From NCBI GenBank assembly GCA_036937835.1, contig CM072862.1:22833001-22897000 (forward strand): DNA of 64,000 bases, written 5' to 3'. The notes below the pieces were generated by a model, which did no database searches, was not told the DNA's origin, and saw nothing but the letters and a program-made list of their open reading frames with translations. The DNA comes from Pampus argenteus (Eukaryota > Chordata > Actinopteri > Scombriformes > Stromateidae). The position numbers and the translations under genes are program-made. Positions 35,084 to 46,102 of the stretch are shown here, piece after piece. Each line of letters starts with the position of its first letter. Position 1 is the first letter of the stretch.

Positions 35084-37682
35084 GTAAGGGCAGAAGAAAA
35101 AAAAGGAGATAGAAGGAAGAGGAGCCAAAAAAGGAACCTGCCAGAAATTAGACGATATAAAGCTGGATGATGGATGGTGTTATAATGTACTCTTAATGAC
35201 CAGCTTTTATGAGCCAGGTAAAGTTTTGTGCTCTCAAATTCAAATAGCTTGAATTGAATGAAAAAAAAAATCAGTTCCATTCAGAACGGAGCAAATTTTA
35301 CATTTTATCGGTGACTCTTTCATATAAAAAAAAAGCAAAAGAAAGCCACTCTTAAATGTGCTTGACTGAAACTCTTTTATCAGTTTAAAGCAGACGCCTG
35401 CACCGCTTATAGGAACCGTATTTCTGATGTGGATGTGTCAATCGTATCATTGATTAAGAGCCAGGTAATCCATCTGACGTTGGAGATTATTGGATCAGTG
35501 TAGCACCTGCTCCAGGCTGATTCCCATGAATAAAATGGCTGTGTTAATCCATATAGGAGGCAGTCCTTCAGGCTGAAGCAAGGACAGGGAGCGCTGCAGC
35601 CAGGAGAAAGGCTACCTGGCTGTGTTTGAAAGCCTAGGATATTGAGAGGTTGTCTGAGCTGGAGCTGCGCCCCTTCAGCCTCCCTCTCTTCACTAATATT
35701 GCTGGGGTTTTTTTGAGAAATTGGTGGTTTTGAAGCCAAGGAAATAGGGGGGTTGTGTGGGTAATTTAAGCCACATTTAGGTGAGCTGTCTTCAAGGTCA
35801 TGGTAAATAGAGGTTCAGGAAGAAGTACAGGTCAGCAGTGTTGACCTGGGAAAGGAAGTCATTGTGATAAATTCACCATAGGTGCTGCGGTGACTCTTGA
35901 AACATAACAGCTCTCCCAGCCTTTCAGTATGTTGCTTTTACCATATTGAACCACAAAAAGAAAATTGCACATAGCTCTGACAAGTTGTTCAAGATATAAA
36001 GTAACCACGAGGGACAGTGGTTAGGGGTCTGTTTCACTATTTTAAACAACTAAAATAAACACCAGCGTTCATTAGTGCACATGCAGCCATTACTTCCAAC
36101 TATGTCATTCATGAAATCCACAGTCAAATCTATCAGGTTACTCTGCTACTGTCAAATGTCATGTTTTACAACCCTTGGGTTTTTATTATGGGCCCTGTGG
36201 CTTCTATACAATGGGCCTCACTGTGGAATGCTCCACAACAGCCTCCCAGCTCCACGTATGTGTGCACTCACATACAGCCGCTGTGACACGCCGTGTAATG
36301 GAGACACTTATATCAGGGGCAATGCTCTTTGGCAGCACGGACATGCCACTAAAAGTGTATGTTGTTATTGGAAAAAGCAGAGAGCTGAGCGGGGTCAGGG
36401 CTGCTGCGTAGCACCTCATCAGTCAGCCCCGCAGCCCAGAGGAGGGATTGTTTAAATTTGGCTCTGTTCCTCGTCTTGAGTTACGTCCAGATGGTCGATG
36501 AGAAGTTGAGAGACTGGGGTTTTTTTTTTGCACGGTCAAGCATTTGGCCAGTTGCGGCTACAATTTGGAAAAGCTCAGTCATTTCTCATGACATCCTATA
36601 AGCTTCCCCTTTAAAACAAGTAGAAGAAAAAAAATACTCATAAATTCACTGTAATATTTGAGTTCACTGCACAAGGTCAGGGAAATGTGCTCTGGCTTAT
36701 TTCATCAGAAATGTGTCATATCTCACTCCAGATGGCCTTCCAGCCCACATGCGAAGTGGTTTCACCTGCAAGGCAATCAGACATCGGGGCCATAGTCACT
36801 GAAAACAAGCTGACATGTTGGTCATGTGTTATATCACTGAACATGCAATGAATGTTTCCATATGCGTTTTGTTTAGAGTTCCACTATTTTTTTATTTTTT
36901 TTCTGTTTAATGCTCATGAAGGATGCGATCATTTATCGAGTTTATCCTAACATTTTCGTTTGCAGAAGTGGAATTATGTGATTTTCATTGTTTGTCGCTT
37001 ACACATCGTAAAGCGTAAGGCCTTTTCTGTTTAGGGTGCGTGTATGGAAACTGATTACTCCCTAAGAAGCATCTCTGCCTCTGTCATAGTTACGCTCTCA
37101 AACATTTACTGTTTTATGCACTTTGAGTTTCTTTGAGCTGTTATATTAGTCATATAGAGGAAAGATATTGCAAATATCTCAATATAATAAGAAGAATCTT
37201 TTAAAAGTCAATCTTGTGATTTTGAAAACAACTATGTTAAATTTAAGACGTAAAATCACTCCTAATTGCCGAACTGTTTTCTCTAGCTTTCTCTTACACC
37301 AGGCAGCTGTTTTCAGCAAACTCTGATTGTAATCTGCATAGCACCGACGGGCAGGGAGATAAAGTCAGCGACTAGCTTGGGAATAAAAGTCGAGCAAAGA
37401 CCCAGATATTTTTCCCAGGAATTGGAAACCAAAAAAAAAAAAAAAAAAAGCTACAAGAAGAGTGATTATTAGACTTACAGTATATTTATAGGCTGGACAT
37501 AAACATGACATCCAAATGAATGATAAAATCACTCCATGTGTAAACATGCAATCGTTTGCTAACAGATTCTCCATAAATACTGTGATAAACCAGGGAATTA
37601 AAACATGTGTTGATTTTTTTTTCTTTTCTTTTTCTTTTTTATGTTTTATTTCTTTTCACTCTCACTTTCTTTCCACTGGCAG

Positions 37683-38034
37683 TGATTGGTTGGTACCTGC
37701 TGTAACTGCAGAGGCAGGCAGACAAAGAGCCACTGGGGGTGGACAGAGTGACCTGTGTGGCCCACAAGACACCAGAAAGCTGTGGACACAGATAAGAGGT
37801 CACAAGATGCCTCCAGGATGCAGCAGGTGGGAAGTGTGTCTGGGAAGCCAGATGACGATGATGATAACGTCAATGATGATTATGGTGTTGATGATGATGG
37901 GGCAGGAGTGTGACCTAGAGGAGGAGGAGGAAGAGGAGGAGGAGGAAGCAGGAGAGTCCTCTTACAAACAAAAGATGTATCCCAACTTTAGTCAAACAAC
38001 CAGGACCACAAAGGAAACCATTGCAGCGATTTAA
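37683..38034 (+). other. Open segment behind a very strong acceptor, possible non-coding exon
   Basis: A pyrimidine-rich tract of about 65 nt ends in CACTGGCAG at 37682. The sequence after it is open until TAA at 38032-38034. It contains GAT/ATG triplets (37855-37900) and a GAG/GAA run (37918-37950), giving poly-Met or poly-Asp and poly-Glu depending on frame. The composition suggests simple repeats in an exon-like setting. No known domain is seen. Confidence 0.15.
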
Positions 38035-38426
38035 AAGAAAGCCACAGGAGATTGTTAGTCTGTGAGAGAAGAGAAACCAGATGACAGTGAAAAGGGAGAC
38101 AGAGTCAGACTAGATAGACAAGGGAGACAGAAGAAAGACACTGACGGATGAGGAGAAATGGAGCAGTGTGAAGACAGAATCTGGTAATACTAGAAAAGTA
38201 ATGTTGTGTTCGAGTCTGTGGGAGATGTCAACATCTGAGTCATAAGTTTCAACATATCTGACTCGGCTCTAGATGATGTAAGTGCATTAACAGGCAAACG
38301 CTAACATAATAAACTCTGCACTTATTCAACCGCCTTGCAGTCGTCACATGACAAAAATGCATGCATCATTATTATTTATCATTATTATTATTATAACTAG
38401 TCATTTATCACAAATTTCATTTTATA

Positions 38427-38461
38427 GATATAATGATTAATAGTTGTTAGTTGCAACCCTG
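38427..38461 (-). repeat. Short terminal fragment of an ATTAATCGATT-type fish repeat
   Basis: ATAATGATTAATAGTTGTTA followed by GTTGCAACCCT matches the terminus of the longer copy at 40805-40955. Confidence 0.45.
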
Positions 38462-40283
38462 ATGGACAATGTTGTCCCACAATTCAACTGCAGTGGCATA
38501 TAGTATAAACTGTATGTAGCCTACAGATGGAGAAACGGCATTGAAAAGGCTCCGCGTGATGTGACCCTGAGTTCTTCCAAACAATGACTAAACAACGCTG
38601 TAATACTGTAACACCGTATCATTCATAAACCCTGATCGCTAATCATTAACTCATCGGAAGACTACTATCATATGAAAATAACACGGTGTCTGTACAGCCA
38701 GATAGGGACAGTACACATCCTCCCATTCACACACAATGACAAGATATTTAATTGGTTTCACAGAGACCCATTCATCATTGTGGCTGTCTTTTAGTGGAGA
38801 GGAGCACATTTCCCTTTCCACTTCTGTCTGTAAGATGAACAGCTCCACTGGCTCAGCTCCAGCTCTCATATTATCTCTCTCTCTCTGTAACTCTCTGTAA
38901 GTCTTAGCATCTCTATACTGTTGGAAGACGCCACCGATGGCTGTAGGCCCAAGCTGTCGGGTTTTAGCTCGAAGCATCTGTATTGTTGCAGTGGGATTAA
39001 TGCTGATGGCCAGTACATTGTTGCTATGTAGATTAAAGAAGCACCGAAACGCCTCTATTTTAAAAAAAAAGTAACCCTTTTAATCCACTAAAGTGAAACG
39101 CATTCTTTGAAATTCTTCAATGTGAATCGTGTCAACTTCGCTCTACCCGTATCGTCATCACACCCCATATTTCATGCTAATGAAGACAGCGTGCAGTCAT
39201 CCAAAAGGCTCCTTTTTTCCCCTCCTAAAGAGCGTGCATCTCAAAAGCTTTTCTAGTAAATCCATATGTTAATTGCTTCTCCACAATATATTCTGGCCAC
39301 GGTGGAAGAAAAACAGTTTGTTTGTCGTAAGCTATTGTTTGTAAATGCTGATAAAAAAATATATATATATATATTATTGTGTGTCGTTTGATAGAAAATC
39401 GCCTTCGTTGTCATGGCAGAAACGGGATAAAAGCGTTCAAGGTTGAATATTTATAGAAGAATCGATTTGAATCGTGTGTGTGTTTTCAAGTTTAGCCTGT
39501 AATATACTGAATGCATATGAACATATTACCATTTTATGTACATGTGTATCTTTATTTATAATATAGGAAAAAAACATATAGTATAATCTTGTATGAAATT
39601 TGTCATTGTGCCACTTCTGAGTGATGTAGCGAAGGGTAAAAAATAATTTTCAATGAAATAAATCAGATAATGTGTCAACAGGGGGCACCATATCACTACC
39701 TTCGACTTTTGACAGTACCCTTAATTAGCATATGATTGTATCAGTGGGTATGAATCCCTCTTAAATAAACCAATTTCCAGTCGCGTTTAGGAAAAAACGA
39801 TTGAGGTCGACACGGGCGACAGATTTGTGATCACAAAATGGCTCGAGCTCTTGATTGATGGCCGCTGAGGTGTCGGAGCAGGGCGAGGCCTCTGCGACTT
39901 TCGCCCTGCTCTGTTTGACCTTTCTTCCTTTTCCCCCCCCTCTCAATACTCATAATGAATCATCATCTGGAAGCACGCTGATGAGTGCTGAGGCCGCAGT
40001 AACGATGACTGATTGATGCTTGTCTGTGTCGTATAATATTTTGAGCTGCTAAGTGCGTCTTTAACTTAGGAGGTCGTTAATTATGATGACTGACTGTTTA
40101 TTTTACACAAAATTGACCAGAGGAAAAAAAGACGATGATATTATGTTGCTATGGCCATGTTTTTCATGGGAACCAGCTGTCTGTACTGTGAGCTCCATTT
40201 TCACGGAGGGCTTCGTTCCAGTGATCACTGCTGAGTTGTGTGTTCGGGCTGCCTGTACGTCTGTTGTGTGATTGTTTTTTTAG

Positions 40284-40635
40284 ACAATTGTGTCCTGTAA
40301 TAGGACAGATACACACCGCTACGTCTCTGAGGGCCCTTTCCCTTTTTCCCCTACACCTTCCCCCCTTTATCCCACCCCTGGCATAGCTGTCAGAGGCATG
40401 GCTCTGTGCCTTGGCATGCAACATGCCATCTCCCTGGCACATCCTCCGGCTGTGGGACTGCGAGATGGGACGGTGCCAACTGGGGCTCCTCCTCCGATCA
40501 TCGTGGTTGTCCACTCTTTGGATGCCTGGAGGTGGGGGGGGCTTTCCCACCTGTTCAATGGGAACCTGAAGTGCACCTCCGGTGGCCTCCATATGTCACC
40601 CAGATTCACACCTTCCACCCACTGTGCCGCGATAG
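40284..40635 (+). other. GC-richer open block with strong splice sites, candidate exon
   Basis: GATTGTTTTTTTAG is a good acceptor at 40270-40283, and ATAG|GTGAGT is a near-consensus donor at 40636. The 352-nt interval is open throughout in one forward frame (phase 0 in, phase 1 out), and the opposite strand is also open across it. The predicted peptide is Pro/His/Gly-rich with no domain I recognise. It could be an unannotated or non-coding exon, a conserved non-coding element, or chance in a GC-richer patch. Confidence 0.25.
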
Positions 40636-40804
40636 GTGAGTCTTTATTACCAGCATCTTAAAAAAAAAGTACACAGAATATCTTAATATTACACTAATTT
40701 GTACACCAAAACAGTAACTGTATTTGTATTGATGTACACAATAATGTCCTTATAGTGTGATATTGATTTCATATCATTATATCATAGAAAACTGTTGACT
40801 GTTG

Positions 40805-40955
40805 ACTAAAGAAAAGCAATTTGAAGACGTTACCTTGGATATTGTCTTCACTATCTTCTCTATTTTCAAGGATTTGGACCAAACAATTAATCATCCAACT
40901 GAGAAAATAGTCCACAGAATAATCAATAATGAAACTAGTCGTTAGTTGCAGCCCT
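40805..40955 (-). repeat. Teleost interspersed repeat, ATTAATCGATT type
   Basis: Contains AAAAGCAATTTGAAGACGTT and ACCTTGG, then ACCAAACAATTAATCATCCA, GAGAAAATAGTC and CGTTAGTTGCAGCCCT. These are the hallmark blocks of a very common fish repeat read in the reverse direction. Another copy is at 59805-59993 in the opposite orientation. Confidence 0.75.
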
Positions 40956-41968
40956 CGCAGCAAACTTTATGATGCATCCACATCTTAATTTGTTTGTTTA
41001 ACGTTGCTGCTGCTGCCATTGATCGACAAGGTAACATAGACTCATATACTAAAAGGATGAAGTTAGTCAGTATTGGCGTTATCAATGGTTTCAATTTGAT
41101 AATCCTGGGTTTTATATATTTAATTTGTATAGCAGTAAGGATAATGTTCCCCTACCACAACAACACACCACTTTTATTTTGCTGCAATTATTATACAGAT
41201 AGTTTCAAAAGTAAATGGAAGATTTCAGCCTTGGGGAAGATAAATTCAATGTAGCCAGTAATAATAATAATAATAACCTTTCTGCTCTGACTCATCAATA
41301 AACAAGATAAAGTCAAAATAATACAACATTAAATATAAAAAAAAAAAAAAAACATGAACATTTTACCAAGAAACAAAAAAGTGACCATTCACCACAGCTG
41401 TCACATGACATACAAGATTAAGATGCTACAATCATGTAGCTACATGAATGTCAACTGTATGATGTTTGTATGTATGATCCAAGCAATGTAAAAGAAACAG
41501 TTATTATTATTATTCACTATCATTCAAAAGTCAGTCCAGTATGTTTTATAACACTGAATTACAGTGATAGAAATGGCTCTACTCACAACTATAGTGCATG
41601 TGAGTTTTTGATTCTCCAACATAGTGCACTTCCTCTTATTACTTAGCAAGGTAACAAAATGTGTAAAACTATGATGTCTTTAATTGGCTTCAGACTGTCA
41701 TACAGTCATATAACCATATATATATATATATGTATATACTGTGTATTAAAAAATGATGGCAAAAATGTAACTTCAAATACAAGAACTAAGTTGTCACTTT
41801 ACCTCCATCATTCACAACATTAACGATAGCGTATGGCGAGGCTTGTCAGTACTTTACAACACTGACAGATTCAACAGCGTCATACATTTTGGAACAGAAG
41901 TCCCTTTAAAAGACCGGCATGCTGAAATATTCTCTTTGTGGTTCGCATTAATGTCTGAACTAAACAAC

Positions 41969-41969
41969 T

Positions 41970-42014
<45 letters not shown>
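41969..42014. repeat. (CT)n microsatellite
   Basis: Pure CT dinucleotide run. Confidence 0.97.
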
Positions 42015-42018
<4 letters not shown>

Positions 42019-45000
42019 CTGTGTCATGGTGACTTGTGTTTATAACTCTCACTGAAGTCACTTCAATAATTGAACATTTCCAGGGACATAAATTAGCAAA
42101 ACTGATCTTAAAAAATACATATGCTTGTGATAACTGTGCTCCTTTAGCTGGTGTAGTGATTTTTTTTATTTTTTATTTTTTTGTTATGATCACACAGAAG
42201 GCAAAGTAATGTTCCTAATAAAAACCCAAAAACATTGCATCTCCCAACAAGTGACTACAGCATTCATCTCTTACAAACACACTGTCTTTGGGTTATAAAT
42301 GGCTTAATTGACAGTAAGCGCCACAAGTGTCACACAAAATGTCAGCGGTGAAAGAGACGCTGGTGGAACAAGCTCCCCAGTGTAGTGAAAAAGTGTCAAG
42401 AGAGAGTTTCCTTTAAGGCTCTGTGAGTTCAGTCCGGGTTGATTTGCTGTCATTGGAAGACACATAATTACTTCCAACTCCTGTCATTGTGGAAAAAAAA
42501 AGAACATAGAAATAGCTCAATAGTAGAAGAAGGATTCAGGTCTTAAGTTAAAGCGCCAATGGGAAAAATACTATAGTAGTAAAGTATAATTGGATTATGA
42601 TTGCTTATGCATTAATGTACCATAATGTATCATACGGTGCAATACACATACACCTCAACATTAACTCTTAAAAAAGTAGCAAACTCTTTTTTCCTCGTTG
42701 CACAGCATGTTTTTTTAAGGATTCAAAACTGAATTTACAAAGCTGCGATATGTGATTTCATATAATATTCCTGTAGCATCCAAATTCGACTTGAATTGAC
42801 TTGATATTCTCTGAACACAACCCTTAAGTGTGAATACATATCTGCTATATTTCACCTTCAAAGATAGCAACCGCTCAATCTCTCCGGGGAGCGTTTGTCA
42901 CACCAGCGCTGCACAAACGCCTCGATTTATACAGCAGCTGGTGCAGTAAATGTGCTGTAATTGCATAGTAACACATGGATCCGGGTGTGTTCGTAGTATC
43001 ACACCAAAGCTATTCATCTGCAGCCCATGTGATAATGATGCTTGCTTTAGCACCACATCGCCACCAGTGTTATTTAAGCGTATTGTTATTATGTATGTTC
43101 ACTGCATTGTGTATAAGTAAATCTATATGTCCCTCGGCCATTGTAAAGTAAAAAAATGCTTTTGTCTTATGTGATCTGATTGGCTGACGGCAGTGATGTC
43201 TGTAGTAATGACCCGTGCTGGGAGGTGTTACAGGAGCAGATTTGGAGGCGTTATCCTGTTAACAAGGAGCCTGCTGAGACAAGCTGCGAGCAACACCGCT
43301 TGCAGATGTGTGACTTCAAGCAAAGTCTGTCTCCCCATCTAATGACAGTTAGTGATCTGTGTATCACTTTCTGTTTTTTTTATATAGATATTGAAGATGA
43401 CACTAAAGGAAAGATGTTCGTGTTTTTGTATCAGTGGGTTGAATCTGTAAAGAGATTTGGATCTTTTTATTTATTTATACAACATGACTTATGTACTATT
43501 TTCTATCTCACTTTTGCCATATCAGTATGATTTGACCCTTTCATCCTCATCATCTATTACACATACTCATAATCTACAAAGCACAGTAACAACAATAACT
43601 GTTCTGTTATTTAGAGGCCCCATGATTGTATTTGCAGATGTACCATCACCCCAGGATACACTTATCCTCAGTAATCCTGCACCATGTTTTGCTTTGCAAC
43701 ACAGATTCCTCCATTTAAAATGAGGGCGAAACTCTTCCAGAGGCTGTCGAGTCAAATGATGCGAGCTGGAGGAGCGATTCAGGAGAGTAAAATAAAGTGT
43801 GAATATCATAACAAACTGTGTGACATTTTGTGAAAACAGACTGGTGATCTGATTTTTCCCTTCGTGCATTAACCAGCTTCACTTTGACAGTTGTTAGTTA
43901 AAATGACAACTATTTGATCCAGACATGAGGAAGATTTATAATCTCTTTGCTGATCCCTCAACTTTTCATCCAGAACCATCATCAGGTGAAAATTTGACTC
44001 CAATACTTTTGTCAGAAATACATGTAAAACTAATGACATCCCCATACATGTCATTACATGTAAAATGATATGGTCGGCGACTTTCTATCCACTATTTGGA
44101 CGAGACCAACCACATTTTTATATATATATATTAAACTTACATATATCTGCTAACTACCCCATACCACTTAAAGATGATTACATAGTTATTTGAATGGAAG
44201 AAGTCAGATTTATTATATTATTTCAGACTCATCATAGAGGGTTGCAACGTGTTTCTCTATGAGCATTGTTTTCTGAAAAAAGACAAACAATAACAGCTTA
44301 ATATTTGCTAATGCATCATTATAATAATAAGTTTCTGTTCATGCACCATGTCAAGGCACCAGAAAGAAAAAAAATTTGACTGTGATTTGCAAAGTCCGAA
44401 AGCAAATGACATGTATTAAACTTAACCATTGTGTACAGTGTTCTCATAAAGGTAATACACCTGCAATACGTGCAAATGGCCATGACCTTATTGCATGACT
44501 ATATAAAAAAAACCCCAAACAATTATTTGCTTAGGAGAACAAAGGAAGAACTATTCATCACTGCTGAAAACAACCGCGGTGCTCCGTAGGCTAGCCTACA
44601 TGCAAACTAATCCTCTGGGGGATGTATTTCAGACATAATGAGAAAGAAACATCGGGGTAAATAAATTGACTTTTTTTTTTTTTTTGCAGGCACACAGGCA
44701 GGCAGGCCTAATTACAGGGCAGAAATAAATAACTATCGGAAAGGAGACAGGCATGCCAGTGTAATGCATTGTAATGGGCCATGGGGAGTTAATGCGTCAT
44801 TTTTCTGCCTGACATGTTGCTGTGGCATGTTTGGTTCACAGTGAGGTCCTCGGATCACACAGATGTTTAGCTTTTGCTGTGACACGGACAGCTTACAGAC
44901 AGAACACGCTGTATATCCTGTATGTGCCAAAGATTTACTGCAGGGTCATTTAGGCCATTTAATTCAAATACGTACTCCTTCTGTAAGAGAGTAGAGAGAG

Positions 45001-45499
45001 AGAGAGAGAGACGGTCTCAGTGCCGTCTTGGTATGAAGTATATGACTGAACGATGGGCGGGATAATCAGAATCTTAAGGGAAATGTGCCCTTAGATCACC
45101 CAGAGATGCATCTGCTTCGGATATACCACGGCGGAGCAAAACAGCTCAGTGTCGGGGGAAAAGCAGAGAAAGCACATCATAAGCGATGGGTGCATCCCAG
45201 GCACATCGTATCATCATCAGTTTTTTCAGGTCCAGTGTATTTCAGGAGTTACTTTTTTTTTTTTTTTTTTAAGTATAAACCTCAAACCATCTCTTCAACT
45301 TCTACATTTGATTCCCATGATGCCTTTCTACCGCCAAGGAGGGAGAGCAGACTGAATGTAGGAACACACTTATATTATGGTTTCATATCAATGTGGTTGT
45401 ACTCCATATTTTAACACCCCTATCTTTTACAATAACTCATAATAAGAACATTTCATAGGGTATATAAGTCAAAAAGAAATATATAAAACAAGAAAGATC

Positions 45500-45501
<2 letters not shown>

Positions 45502-45532
<31 letters not shown>
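45502..45532. repeat. (TA)n microsatellite
   Basis: Pure TA run. Confidence 0.95.
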
Positions 45533-45534
<2 letters not shown>

Positions 45535-46077
45535 GAACACGGGATAACCTTTTATAGATATAGAAGGTGGTTTAATGTCTTTTCAACAAAGCATGATACA
45601 CACATATTGGATGCCGTTATCTCTATTCTTAGAAAAGGTTTGATATTAACGGTACGCTTTGGTTGGTTTCAAGTCACCTAAAAATTGAACTTTCAGGTAA
45701 ATAACAGGTGATCACATCTTATCATTTTTTTTCTAACAGCACAAAAAAACAAAAAATCCAACAATACAAGAATAATAATAATACACGGCTTATCTCTAAT
45801 AGCTGTTTTCTATTTCCATTTCTGTTTTGAGCTTGTTTTTTTTGTTTTGTTTCTCAGCGCTCATCTTTTCAACAGTCATTGCTCTCTTCACACGTGTGCT
45901 GTAATTCATTAAACTGTGAACGATGCAAGATGCTGCAAACAGCAAGGCGGGATTTGGCAGCAGGTTTTGTCTCTTCTCTTTCTCACTCTGGTCAGAACAT
46001 TCATACTCTCCATGACAGATGAGGTGGAAAAAAAAAACCCTCCTCAAAACTGAATATTCCTCTCGCTGTAATCGTTT

Positions 46078-46102
46078 CAATCTGTTCTGCCAGAACAGAT
46101 TG
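46078..46102. repeat. 25-bp perfect palindrome
   Basis: Arms CAATCTGTTCTG and CAGAACAGATTG are exact inverse complements around one central C. Inside are two steroid-receptor-like half-sites in everted order (TGTTCT, 3 bp, AGAACA), the opposite of a canonical glucocorticoid response element. Confidence 0.8.

Larger units (their letters stand above)
40956..46077. other. Gene-free stretch
   Basis: Contains (CT)n at 41969-42014, (AT)n at 45502-45532, and a few A or T homopolymers. About 42840-43340 is a balanced-composition, repeat-poor interval that stands out from the AT-rich surroundings. I recognise no gene or RNA. Confidence 0.45.

Noticed and set aside
37516..38034. 172-codon open frame, the longest in the window
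   Set aside because: Its length comes from T-runs, GAT/ATG triplets and a GAG tract. No domain is recognised. Kept only as a possible exon-like region.
38651..38977. 108-codon minus-strand frame of normal composition
   Set aside because: Looks protein-like by eye, but no family or neighbouring exon was recognised. Not enough to call a gene.
42525..42600. Stretch resembling the CAGTGGTGGAAGAAGTAC MITE family
   Set aside because: Only a few short words match (AGTAGAAGAAGGATTCAGGT), too decayed to call with confidence.
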